Of a stretch of DNA of 64,000 nt, positions 13,964 to 24,377 are shown in pieces; the first letter of the stretch is position 1, and every line of letters starts with the position of its first letter. Position numbers and translations under genes: made by a program. Origin of the DNA: Varroa destructor (lineage: Eukaryota; Arthropoda; Arachnida; Mesostigmata; Varroidae); assembly GCF_002443255.2 (NCBI RefSeq), contig NW_019211460.1, positions 38,263,498 to 38,327,497 on the forward strand. The letters run 5' to 3'. The notes below the pieces were generated by a model that saw only the letters and a program-made list of their open reading frames with translations, made no database searches and had not been told where the DNA came from.

Positions 13964-16900
13964 ATGAGGCAGGGGCATAAAACATATGACATGAACAACA
14001 CAGCCGGCAGCAGCACTTACAATATGGTAAATCATTTGTCGAGTGGCAATCGAATCAGCGGGATGTTCAACGCGCAGGCATCACTGAGCGGCGGTCAGAG
14101 CAGTTCCATTCGTAGACCAGAGGAAGTTCACGCACATGCGAACTCTTCTCCGAGCTCTGAGGATAAAAAATATGCTAATAAATGCGCATTTCTCAAAAGG
14201 TATTTAACGCAAGACCATTTTAGTCATTACAATTATAGTTGTTAGTGTGAAGTTAATAACTCTTTTATGATTAGAAGAGACCCAATGTATATCCTTTGAA
14301 GTAAAATTTACTTTTTAAACTTGATACCTTTATAACAGAATGATAGGTGACTTGTTATGGGAAAACTCGATACTGTTCGAGCGACTTCAGCGGAAGTTGA
14401 CTGAGGCCAACTTTCGCAACGAGGAACGCCGGAGGTTAGTAAGAAAACTTGTGGCTAAAGTGAATCGCTCGGTGCTCAATCATCGAAGATCTCTGCCGCC
14501 CTGCATTGTCTCAACTGCGGGTTAGTTTTTGGATGNNNNNNNNNNNNNNNNNNNNNNNNNNNNNNNNNNNNNNNNNNNNNNNNNNNNNNNNNNNNNNNNN
14601 NNNNNNNNNNNNNNNNNNNNNNNNNNNNNNNNNNNTTTTCACGGTGATAAATTGCTAGCTATTTTACTAGTCCACAGGGAAACTTTAAGCATTTGACTGG
14701 CCTGTTAAAAGCATAGCATTTCGAATACTTTTATTATTTATAGTATGCAAAATTTGCAATACATACGTAATGCATTTTTCTATGTTGTATTTTCACCGCT
14801 TCAGATCCACGCTTTAAGCGGTACTTTACTATGTTTAAGTATATAATATATAACAAGTACATGGGTGTCGAACTCAGAATGCCCTAACCAGCGAACATTT
14901 ACATACGAAGGTTGTTAGATTTTCGACATAAGAGTATAGCTATGGCTAAAGTATCCCTAGCTTAAGGGAAAGCTGCCAAAGAGAGCGCAATTCAATAGTT
15001 ATCTTAAAAAAAAACCTTGGTTTTTTTTTGTGTAACAGGTGGCCAACACAGTATTGTCCTACCATCAGGAGCCAGCCGGGTGCTCTTAGTCCCGCCGGAG
15101 AGACCAAAAGATATTCACATTTCTGAAGGCGGTAAAAATAGAGAATCCAAGGACAATGCTGCCCCATCGCGGGGCCGGAAGAAAAGTAGTTCGGATAAAC
15201 GATTCGTTCAGCCAATTCCGTTAGATTCGATGGGAAGGCCCATTTTCCCAATTGAACTCCCGGTAATCAGACCAACATAGCATTATAGCAAAAAAACGTC
15301 TCGTTAAATCCCTAAAAAAGATATATATATATATCTTTTTTAGGGATTTATATATATTTACATATATGTAAATATCAGGAAGAATAAGGACTGCATGGCC
15401 TCTCCGTTTTTTTTTCTGGCATAAGAATATTGATTTCCAATCTAATGTTATTAAACCCCAAGTTATCGGATGTTTTTCTTTGGCCAGATTTCAAAGGGTA
15501 GGGCTACACAGGATAGCCATTTTTTTCTCGCATTCTACCGGACTTGTGTTGAACGATAAAAAGCCAAAATAATTACCTAATTTTCCTGCCAGAGTTTCAC
15601 CTGTCTCAAGGCTACTTTTCACAGGCTTGGGTCCGTTCAAGTTGGCCTTGCAAAAAGACTTTAGCTTATCTCCTAACTATTTTTTATCTATTTGCAAATC
15701 AAATGCAACTCATATCATTCAACTTCTGTACCGATTGTAAATGAAACCTTTAACCTACCTAGTAAACGATTATACAACATTGGATTCTATAGTTATAGGC
15801 TCCTAGGAAGCATTTTCCTAGAGTTTTGTTGCACACAATATTATTATTATTTCATATAATTCTTCCTCTTTCCCATATAGTGTCACGTTGTGGGGCTATA
15901 TAGGTTAATGATATAAGTGCCTTCGATTGGAATTTTTTTGTAAATTAGCGAATTATGTTAAAATCATTTCGGCCATATAATAAGAGTCTTTGACGAATAC
16001 ATTAATCGACGTTTTTATTTCAGTTTCGGTTGCATTCAACGACAGTCCTTTTCTATATACACATAAGCACATGCATGTGTATGGGCACATCCATAACTGT
16101 GTACATTGTCTATTGTACTGTAACAACTGTAACATTGATATTAATATATTATAAAAGATAGAGATTTAAATGTGAAGGCACAAGTCAAGTGTAACGGAAT
16201 TTCATCAGTGGCTCTATAGTCCTAAGGTGCCATCTCCCATCCATCAGCAGAGTGGTTGACATATTGTACCGAACGATGGTACTAGCTGAGGAGCTGAGAC
16301 AGCAGTTAAGACTACCAAAGGCAGCAGCATGCCGCCAGCTCAGAAAAAAATATATAGAGTACTGAGGGTGGATGTATTGTTCTACCAAGGCAATGGCAAA
16401 GGTAATAACGAACACTGCTCGGAAGCTCGGCGGACATATGAGTCGTCGTGTTACAACACGATACACAGCTTCTAAGTTCCATTACGCTTTATGTTACACT
16501 CCTGCCTGGACAAAGCAGTTGCTTGGCAAAATGTAGAGGATCATTCACTAGTATCAGTGGTTTTACTGAATGACCTAGCATATTCATGACTGCCAGTTAT
16601 ATGCCACTTCTTATGCTCAGTATTTTAATTATATTATGCCAAGTCATATTTATTGGGCTAAATTTTCAATAAATTTTAGTTAGGAACATATTTTACGTAA
16701 AAGGTCGTTAAGCTTAGACAAAATTTTATGTATGCATCCAAATACGTATTAAAGTAAAATGTAAATCGCGTCACTTAGTCCTATTTCAGACCATAAAGAC
16801 AATATGTATAAATATTAAAATGGTAATCAAAATAAAACTTTTTTGGCTGAAGAAATCTATGCAGTTATACAGGTTCGGAGTACACAAAGTTCCTCCCTGA

Positions 16901-19078
16901 AAAAAATCCTCCTTTAACAAAATGCACGATAGGAACTTGAATCGAGATAGTATCTTTGATAATATTTTGGGACGAGATCTATCTAGTCGCATGGATTGCG
17001 GTCGATTTTTTAAAAAGTGTAGGTTTCAATGTGAGGACTAACTGCATATACTCCTGGTACTTGGAGCACAAGCTACCGACACTCTATTCTATAGGTCCAC
17101 CTCAACTGAACTAATACAGTCAAGTATTTTCCGGTATCTATTTCAAATTCTTCTAAGTTTCCTTCTTATTAAATAAGACATCCCTGGTCTTCGATAACAT
17201 TTGTTATGTGCGAACCTCTGTCGCCGCAATGATTTTTTAATTTCGATGTATCAATTTCATTTAAATCAAGAAGGTCAACGATTTCTACCTCATTGCTTCC
17301 CGTCTGCTTCCGAATTTCATTGATATCTTTTTCATCCTTTTTAGGGGAAAGCTTAATATCGGATCCACTTAAAACTAAGAATACCTTTTATATTGACAAA
17401 CACATACAAAAGGTGACACAAATATATCAAGTGTCTCAAAAATGAGTGAATCAAATCGTCTTTCTGTTGCTGTGAATAATAAGAAAATATCATGAATAGT
17501 GAAAATTTAAGTTTTAAGATAAAATATGCGCAAAGCATATTATGCATAATGTATTGTACGCTGTTCATGCCATGTGTTATAATTATGGCGGCGAAAATTC
17601 TCAATACTGTACACTTTATAGATATTCATAATACTAGTATGTTGTTCTGTTTTTTTGTGCGCTTTCAAAGGGCATTGAGGTTCATTGTTTAGGAGAAATC
17701 GATAACAAACGACCAGGTTATCACACCGAGGATCTTTTATTCCCCGTTGGCTTTTGTTCTTCTCGAGAATTTGCAGCCGTCTCCGATCCTCTACACAGCA
17801 CATTGTACACTTGTACAGTTAATGATAACGGACCCGAACCCAAGGTAACTAATTAGGATTAGGTAGGATTGGAGCTTTATGACATAACGATAAGCTCCTT
17901 TCGCTACTTACTGCTTTAAGGCTCAAATTTTAATAATACTGATGTAAATCTCTGTTGGAATTTAGGATTTATGCAAGTGAACTTTTAATAACTTTTACTC
18001 AGAAAAGTAAAGACAATTTTGGGTTTTCTGTTATTTAGATATTTACATCATACGTCAATTTAGGTAACTTCGGATCAAAAGCAAAAATGTGATAATCAAT
18101 TTGCAAAAGTCTATTATACAAGCAAGAAAAATAATCGAGGAGTTGTGAACATCACTCTAATAATGTTTGGCCAATAATGTGCCATTTCTAGTTTGAGGTG
18201 AGTGGTGACGATAATCCAGCTGTGGTATACAGCGGGCGTACTCCCGATGAGGCGGTGTCAACTCTTTTTGCAACTCTGAATACGGCGATAGCCAAATCGC
18301 AGACAGCACGACCCTTACCAGCTCTTCCACCTGGTAAGGGCGCACAGTTCTTCGGTCTCTCTACTCCTACAATTCATCATCTTATTCAGGTGTTTATAGT
18401 TTTGGTACTTTTTTGTGCGCGTAGATTATATAACAGATAGTGCAGCTTCCGGTCAATCCTTAATATATCGGACTTAACGGAATTGAAGCACGTCCACGAA
18501 ATGCCAAACTATATTTTATTCGAATAAATACTTAGAGTCATTAAGCGGTTATCCAGGGCACAAATGAGACTATTCGTCAGACATTCTTCACTTCGCAAGG
18601 GATTTCACTTGAGTAAAACTTGCAATGCGGTTATATGCAGCAGGATGCTTATAATTCTCTTTACCTATTCAAGGGTTGTCTGGGCACCCGCAAATGTGTG
18701 CGGTATAAGCCCGTTCGCTACGAGACATCGCGAACGCAACAGGCTACGTCGTCTAGTCATTCTGGCCGTAGCTCCTCGCAAGCATCCCAACAACAAAATG
18801 CTGACCAAAATGATATGTATCTCTCATTTAATGCATTCCGTGCAAGATGCGTCTTCTCCTCGAATGCCGCCTCTAACAGCAGCAGCACTAGTAATGGTAG
18901 TACCATAAGCAGCCACAACGCCCCAGCTACAACCACCGATGGTAACAACAGTGCGGCCTTAAATAATAGTACGAATGCCATTAGCGGCTGTAATAGTAGC
19001 TCTATAAGCAATAACAGTGTTAACAATGGTAACCTCAATTCAACTAGTCTGTCTAATTCTGCCGCTGCACAACATTGA
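13964..19078 (+). CDS. TBRG1: TBRG1-like nuclear protein with FYRN and FYRC domains (six exons)
   Basis: Exons: 13,964-14,199; 14,339-14,520; 15,039-15,262; 17,671-17,844; 18,192-18,389; 18,674-19,078. They join in frame at GT/AG sites into 472 residues. A charged helix at about 68-125 (KYANKCAFLKR... LLWEN... NEERRRLVRKLV) matches the vertebrate TBRG1 segment before the FYR domains. PIELP-GIEVHCLGEI and FPVGFCSSREF..VSDP...YTC form FYRN (about 210-278). The region to about residue 375, with GAQFFGLSTPTIHHLIQ-GCLGTRKC and later MYLSFNAFRAR, matches FYRC and the TBRG1-specific tail. In vertebrates TBRG1 (NIAM) is a nuclear growth inhibitor in the p53/ARF pathway. FYRN/FYRC also occur in MLL-type proteins, but this order and size fit TBRG1. 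The last ~75 residues are a Ser/Asn-rich low-complexity tail. The start is the first in-frame Met; a coding exon hidden in the assembly gap of intron 2 is possible, though phases match without one. Confidence 0.9.
14536..14635. other. Assembly gap of 100 N
   Basis: Exactly 100 N bases lie in the second intron of the TBRG1-like gene. A round 100 usually marks a gap of unknown length, so the true intron size is unknown. Exons on both sides are phase 1 and join cleanly. Confidence 0.99.
15305..15350. repeat. 46-bp perfect palindrome in TBRG1 intron 3
   Basis: The sequence starting taaatccctaaaaaagat is followed by its exact reverse complement, with no mismatch and no spacer, centred between 15,327 and 15,328. 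It begins 42 bases after the exon 3 donor. In the transcript it would form a long hairpin beside that splice site; in DNA it could extrude a cruciform. Confidence 0.97.
15354..15375. repeat. 22-bp perfect palindrome next to the larger one
   Basis: Arms atatttacata / tatgtaaatat are exact complements, starting 3 bases after the 46-bp palindrome. Two adjacent perfect palindromes suggest a fold-back element or a recent inversion-duplication event. Confidence 0.95.
15376..17670 (+). other. Large intron 3 of the TBRG1-like gene
   Basis: About 2.3 kb of the 2.4-kb intron lies here. Its acceptor is gctttcaaag before GGC (17,671). No extra exon is needed, since exon 3 ends and exon 4 starts in phase 0 and the FYRN domain is continuous across the join. 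A GC-richer patch at 16,190-16,470 carries chance-length frames on both strands; I do not recognise it. Confidence 0.6.
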
Positions 19079-19259
19079 TCGGCAAATACTTTAACGGAAG
19101 GATACGTCCGCGCATAGAGAACAAAGTGTGTACGATATATCATGCAAAGTACGGACGGTAGATTCTAACGCGTATCTGGTGGATAGGAGATTCTCATTTT
19201 TTTTTTAATATTCAAAGTTATCGGAAAAGAAAGCGGGTTGTAGTATCTTATGTAATACA

Positions 19260-19265
19260 AATAAA
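19260..19265 (+). terminator. Poly(A) signal of the TBRG1-like gene
   Basis: AATAAA lies 182 bases after the stop codon, followed by a GT-rich stretch. This is a typical cleavage and polyadenylation arrangement and implies a short 3' UTR of about 200 nt. Confidence 0.6.
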
Positions 19266-19390
19266 GTGGGGAATATTCGTGTAAGAAAAATCATTTGTGC
19301 TTATTCATACATATTTGTGTTGTGAAAACACTTGTGTACATCCTGTGCTGCAGTTAAGCATTGCCTTGGGCGGCTTTTTTGCACGAAACG

Positions 19391-19475
19391 ACGTGCAATA
19401 CCCGGCCTCATACCCAGATCACTACGTGTTCCTAAGTTTAGCATGCAAGCACCTAACTACTGCACCATCACGGGG
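19391..19475 (-). mobile_element. tRNA-derived SINE-like element, copy A
   Basis: On the minus strand it reads GTGATGGTGCAGTAGTTAGG..., then CTTAGGAACACGT and a degenerate B box (GGTATGAGGCC). The order (A box, about 40-50 bases, B box) is that of a tRNA-derived pol III promoter. It shares the blocks GTGATGGT and CTTAGG-ACACGT and a closing CGGG with the copy at 54.5 kb, so both belong to one family. It is too degenerate to be a working tRNA. No poly(A) or simple-repeat tail or target duplication was identified. Confidence 0.55.
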
Positions 19476-21608
19476 ACGGAACCATCATATTGTAACTGCG
19501 CGATTTATCTAGTATTTATTAGTGCCTCTTGATGAAGGAAAAAAGTAAGGGCGATTTCCGGTGTACAGCAAATTGTACTTGAAAGAACGAGATCAATAAC
19601 AGTGTTTCGAATTCTTTTTTTTTTGTTTGTTGAATTAGTAGTTATGCAGTTAGGCATCACTACAGTTCACTATTTCGACTGTTGATGTCCCGCGCATAAC
19701 TAATCGCCTCAGAGTGAACTTAGTAGTTCGACAAGAATAATCTAATTAATAAACCTGGCATCAAAAATGTGAGGAAAACTAAACACAGTGCAAACGATGT
19801 GAGACCTAACTCACCCTTTTATTTAACTGTTGTCATCTAGAGCATTTATTGAAAAAGAACATATTTTTAGGTAAAATATGATAGTGAGCAAAATTTGGAT
19901 TGACGAATAAAAAGTTATATTCTATTATCGATTTAATTCACAATTTGAAGAACTTCAGCTGGCATCGTATTTCCGTCATTATTCTATGTTTATGGGAAAA
20001 GAACGGGGCCCTGTAACACTTTTCCAAATATATTTAAATGTATGTTTTACGTAAACCCAAAAAAATGGCGACGATCTGTGATACGTCTTCAGACCGGTTA
20101 TCTACCTTTTAGTTAGTGGAGAATATGCACTTTTTTGTACACGATCAACTAGGCATTTCGTGCGCTGTTCACGATGGTGCGTAATGCTTTCGGAAGATAA
20201 ATCGGACTACCGTACGAGAATTCAGCAATGTGACAAGTGCATTAATATAAAATCCCATGACGTTTTTTCTGCTTATTCTAATTTATCGTCTTATTTACCT
20301 AAAGCGGTGCCCTCTAAATTAATCCTTCCTTTGAAACACGACAACGTAAAGTCTAATCTATAATAATAACTTTCTTTGCTCACACAGGCTATGTAATATG
20401 TTCTGTTGGCTTGAAGAAGCAATTCCTCTTTAAACCAAAACTAATTTATATAACGGAAATGCTTCGCATTTATAGTTACTTCAAGGACAGGAGAAGAACC
20501 CTTACTGTCTAATTTGAGGCGATTTGGTTTGTCGTAGTTCCACTTGTTTGCAGCTACAGCCGGTTATTACGCTCATCTTACCACTTTTCATTGATAGCAC
20601 TTCTCCAGTCTCTACAGAGAGATTATAGAGCGCAACTACCTGTCCTACTTTTGTAAACTTCTTTTTATTGACAATGTCTGACGGCAATTAACTATAAGAG
20701 GTTATAAAATGTAATGAATCTGTGAAAAAAATTGATTCGAGTCTTCGTAAAATGATAAAATACAAATAAAAATATTAGTTTTAATCGTATGTGGTTGATA
20801 ACTATCATAAATGTCCAGAAAAACCGTATTGGGTGGTAAGGAAAAGTAATAATCAGACAAAAATTGAGGTCGTTGTTAGTCTGTAATTCATTCGTTTGGT
20901 TACAGCTCACCTCTAAAAAAGGTATTGTTGCCCCCATGACGTACAATGTCCAAGTTGCAAGCTATTTGCTTTTTAATACTCAAAATCGATACCAACCGTA
21001 CTTTATTAATAAAACTAACTAAATTAGAATAATCTAGCTAAGAAGGTTGCAAATTAATGAAACAAAATTTTTAACGATCGTTATTACGAAATTGCCTACC
21101 GATTGTATTAATTATTATCCAACGTATAGTTAGACATCTATAATAAAACTAACTTTTTTTTATTAACACCAATATGTGCATAAACTTAAGTTGCAAAGAA
21201 AACCCAACGCAAAAAAGAATTTTCAAGCGATATATGAAATTTAGTCACCAGTAAACGAAAGAAGTTTTCTTAACTACCTAGTATATGTTCTTTGAAAAGT
21301 TTTTTTTCAACAAACATATAAACATATAAACCTATAATGTGCCTTCCGTGACGCAATAAAAATGTATTCGACTTGATTAGGTTTGCGTTATTCTATAGAA
21401 CCTACTTACGGAACAACGTGCAATCATATGTATACCTTTTCAGATATGTTCGCGGTAGTCAAATTATTCACGTTTTTTTTTGGTTAAGCCAAAGCAAATT
21501 AAACAAAACAAAAAAAAATCTTTAATCAGAACATTTAGTCTTGTTGTTTATGCCAATAAGACATGATTCGTACTGTTCCGTTCGCCTTTTTTTAGTTATA
21601 ACACGCCA

Positions 21609-22660
21609 ATGACAACACGTTACAGTTGGCAGGACTTCGTTTGTGCTGCCCCAGACTACATGATGTTTGGGGACATATTTTCAAGCCTAGACGATGTGAT
21701 GTTTGAGGACATACTTTCAAGAAACGAGAAAATGGTAGGCTTACTTGACAGCACAGGCGCGCAAGTACTATGTTATTATTCTGCCGCTAACGAAATTCGG
21801 GGTAGGCCGAGCCAGCGTTCCCATTGTAAGCATTTACGAAACAACATGAGGCGCAGTTCGCGTTCAAAATGAGTACTTGCAACATATCCTGTGATCAAAT
21901 GTTACACGGCGTTTTGTTGCGCCAGCCGCTTTACCAACCGGGGCGATGTTGGATGATCGACAAAGAATAGTTGTCCTATATGCTTCTGACCACAAACTGC
22001 CTTTGCTTCGGATCGCATAGATGCATGCTGTATGTAAGGGCTATAGGCATTACACCCTTATATATTCGCCGATAGGACAAGAGTGTTTGTAGTCCACATC
22101 TGCTATGGCAGTTACAGTGGTACCAGCGCTCGTGACAGTGCTACCATGACTAGAACTACTAGGACACAAATCATTTAACAAGTCCCCTCTAGGCATTTGG
22201 CTGCTGTGTAAGTTGGGCTTTACAATGCAAGGATGTGTACAACGATTAAGAATAACATCGTAATGTTGGTCTGCGATTTGGAAGCCGTACCGTACGCAAA
22301 AGCATTTTGATGTCGCTAGTATAATCAGATCATTCGGTGAGTACGCTTCATGTCAATTTATCAACTTTGCAGGCCGCTGCACACTTCTGATCATCTAAAA
22401 GTCCCAGTCTCTACTAAGCGTCGTGCAACCGTAGTTCATATCATCTGAATCGCCATTACGACCAATACTTATCGTTTCTTCAATAGTGTGAAAAGCGTTA
22501 TTTTCAATACGACTAAGGTACTGAAGCATGTCATGTTATGCCGCTGAGAGCCGCCTTTAACCATTGCTAAACTGCGCCAAGATGACGAAAAAGAGCCCAC
22601 ATTTTAGTACTGGAAAGCTTTCGTCCAACTGGCCTTGTACTGCAACACCGACATATCAGC
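21609..22660. other. GC-richer island with long open frames, identity unknown
   Basis: On the plus strand, 21,609-21,872 is an 87-codon ATG frame with an in-frame 36-base internal repeat (MMFGDIFSSLD then VMFEDILSRNE). On the minus strand at about 22,000-22,660 one frame runs with few stops, including a stretch of about 80 codons (RYGFQIADQHYDVILNRC... to ...SCPIGEYIRV). I recognise no family, and splice joins would need very short introns. It may be a decayed gene or transposon, or chance in less AT-rich DNA. Confidence 0.2.
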
Positions 22661-23985
22661 AGTTCTCATTTTGTTAATATGATTTTGTCAACAATGCAAT
22701 CAGTCAATCGGTTAATCTATTTATTTCTCTGTTCAGGGAATAAGTACATTTTCTTAACCAGTTCTATTTCGTGTTTTAGCTTATACACTTAATTATCAGT
22801 TATTAACATGATATATCATGAATATTAAGTTTTGTAAAAATTTTCTTCAAGGAAAGGTTAACTTCAAAAAGAAGTTGTTTAAAATGATAGCTAAATAACT
22901 GATAATTGTTAGAATGAATCGAAGGCTAAAAGAAGTTGCTCATGTTCATTTGAGGAACTTTGAAAATGTTCCTCACACTATTCCTTTACTGAACACGGGC
23001 TTTCACAGGAAGGCTGATAGTAAAAACTTTTTTCGAAAAAACAACCGGGATTTATCTAACAAGGTGTATTGTTCTTCCGTTAACAGAGAAAATTATTACT
23101 TCTGTACAAGAATACTTGTGTTTAATCATCGTATGTGTTTACTTTGGGATTTTCAAAAAATCTCCACTTTTATCTTTAGTAGCTAATGCCGACACAATTT
23201 GCGCGGCATCGTATTCGAAAGGAAATCGATATTAGGATACTTTTTTGTTGGTATTACTATTACGATTTCCGGGGTTGAAGTGACCTAGAAATGCTGGACG
23301 CAACATATTTGTGCAGGATTTTTACTTGGAATGGACAGTGATTGGAAGCAAGAAGAATAATCGTTCTAATTATAAATAATATATTTTGCTCTTGCTTGTT
23401 AAAACCAAGAGTTCTTGGATAAAACGTAGTGTGACTTGGCAATCACAACCACAGAGGTACGTTTAGTAACGTGTACCGACAGCTAGCAAAGGCGATAAGA
23501 AGCGCCTGCGGGCCCATATGCCCGTTCCTACTACGCGCAACCGGGAGCAGTAACTTTTTTGACAAGTACAGAATACAAGATTGCGAATATCTATATATGT
23601 AAACACAAAATATTGCCGGTGCAGTTATCTCTATTGGCGCTACCCAACGTTGTCTGTTTCAACTGTTTCAAAAAAAATAACGATATAAATGATTCAGTTA
23701 ATAAAATAGTTATTTATTCAATTGAGCTATATTGATGAAGTCGGTGGCATATCATTGTTATAGTTTTTTATTTGCTGGTGACTGTGTGATGAAATGATTA
23801 GAGTATAGGGATCGGAACCGAATCTTGTATGTACTTAAAGAAATGAAAACGTTTCGTTTAAACTGAACATTAAACACGCAAACGACTTGGAATTCTTTGC
23901 AGACATCCAGTAGCTAATGAGTCGTGAAATTGTTTAACTCTTTTGTTGTTTTATGTTAAAGCCATCGATCTATATAGAGGATCCG

Positions 23986-24050
23986 TGACTGCTTGCGTTG
24001 GACATCAGATCCTGTCATAAAATCCCGGTTCGATTTCTAGTCAAGGCTCA
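23986..24050 (+). mobile_element. Weak tRNA-like sequence
   Basis: A B box-like string (cccggttcgatttc) at about 24,027-24,040 follows a region resembling a tRNA D arm and anticodon arm (gcttgcgttggacatcag). No seven-base acceptor stem pairs, so it is not a working tRNA. It may be a tRNA pseudogene or a SINE head. Confidence 0.25.
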
Positions 24051-24356
24051 CTTTGGCTTCGAATTTTTCCAGATCTTAGAATTAGCCCATTGCATAGTCA
24101 CGCAAGTTATTCTACTTCTTACTCACTATATAATCTACACTAGCCCCGATTTCGTATGGGCGGTAGGTATTTTACCGGGAAATGTTCCTCTAACATGTGG
24201 GTTAAGTCCCTCCCGCGTCTTTAAACAGTCCTGTCCGAACCTTCAAAATTTTCATACACGCCATAAGTCCTTTCACATTATTTTCACCGTGTAACTATCA
24301 TCCATTGTATCATTCAAATACCTCTTAAATTTGAGCTTTTGTCCGCTGTGCAAAAT

Positions 24357-24377
24357 AAGGCCCCCTCAAGGGGCCTT
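24357..24377. repeat. GC-rich perfect hairpin
   Basis: aaggcccc and ggggcctt flank a five-base loop (ctcaa), giving an eight-pair stem with six G-C pairs in AT-rich surroundings. It resembles a bacterial terminator by shape only; no function is implied. Confidence 0.85.

Noticed and set aside
16185..16470. Frames on both strands inside TBRG1 intron 3
   Set aside because: Stops interrupt the plus frame, no family match, and exon phases are complete without it.
18757..19143. Minus-strand 128-codon Leu-rich frame
   Set aside because: It is the antisense of the Ser/Asn-rich tail of the TBRG1-like gene.
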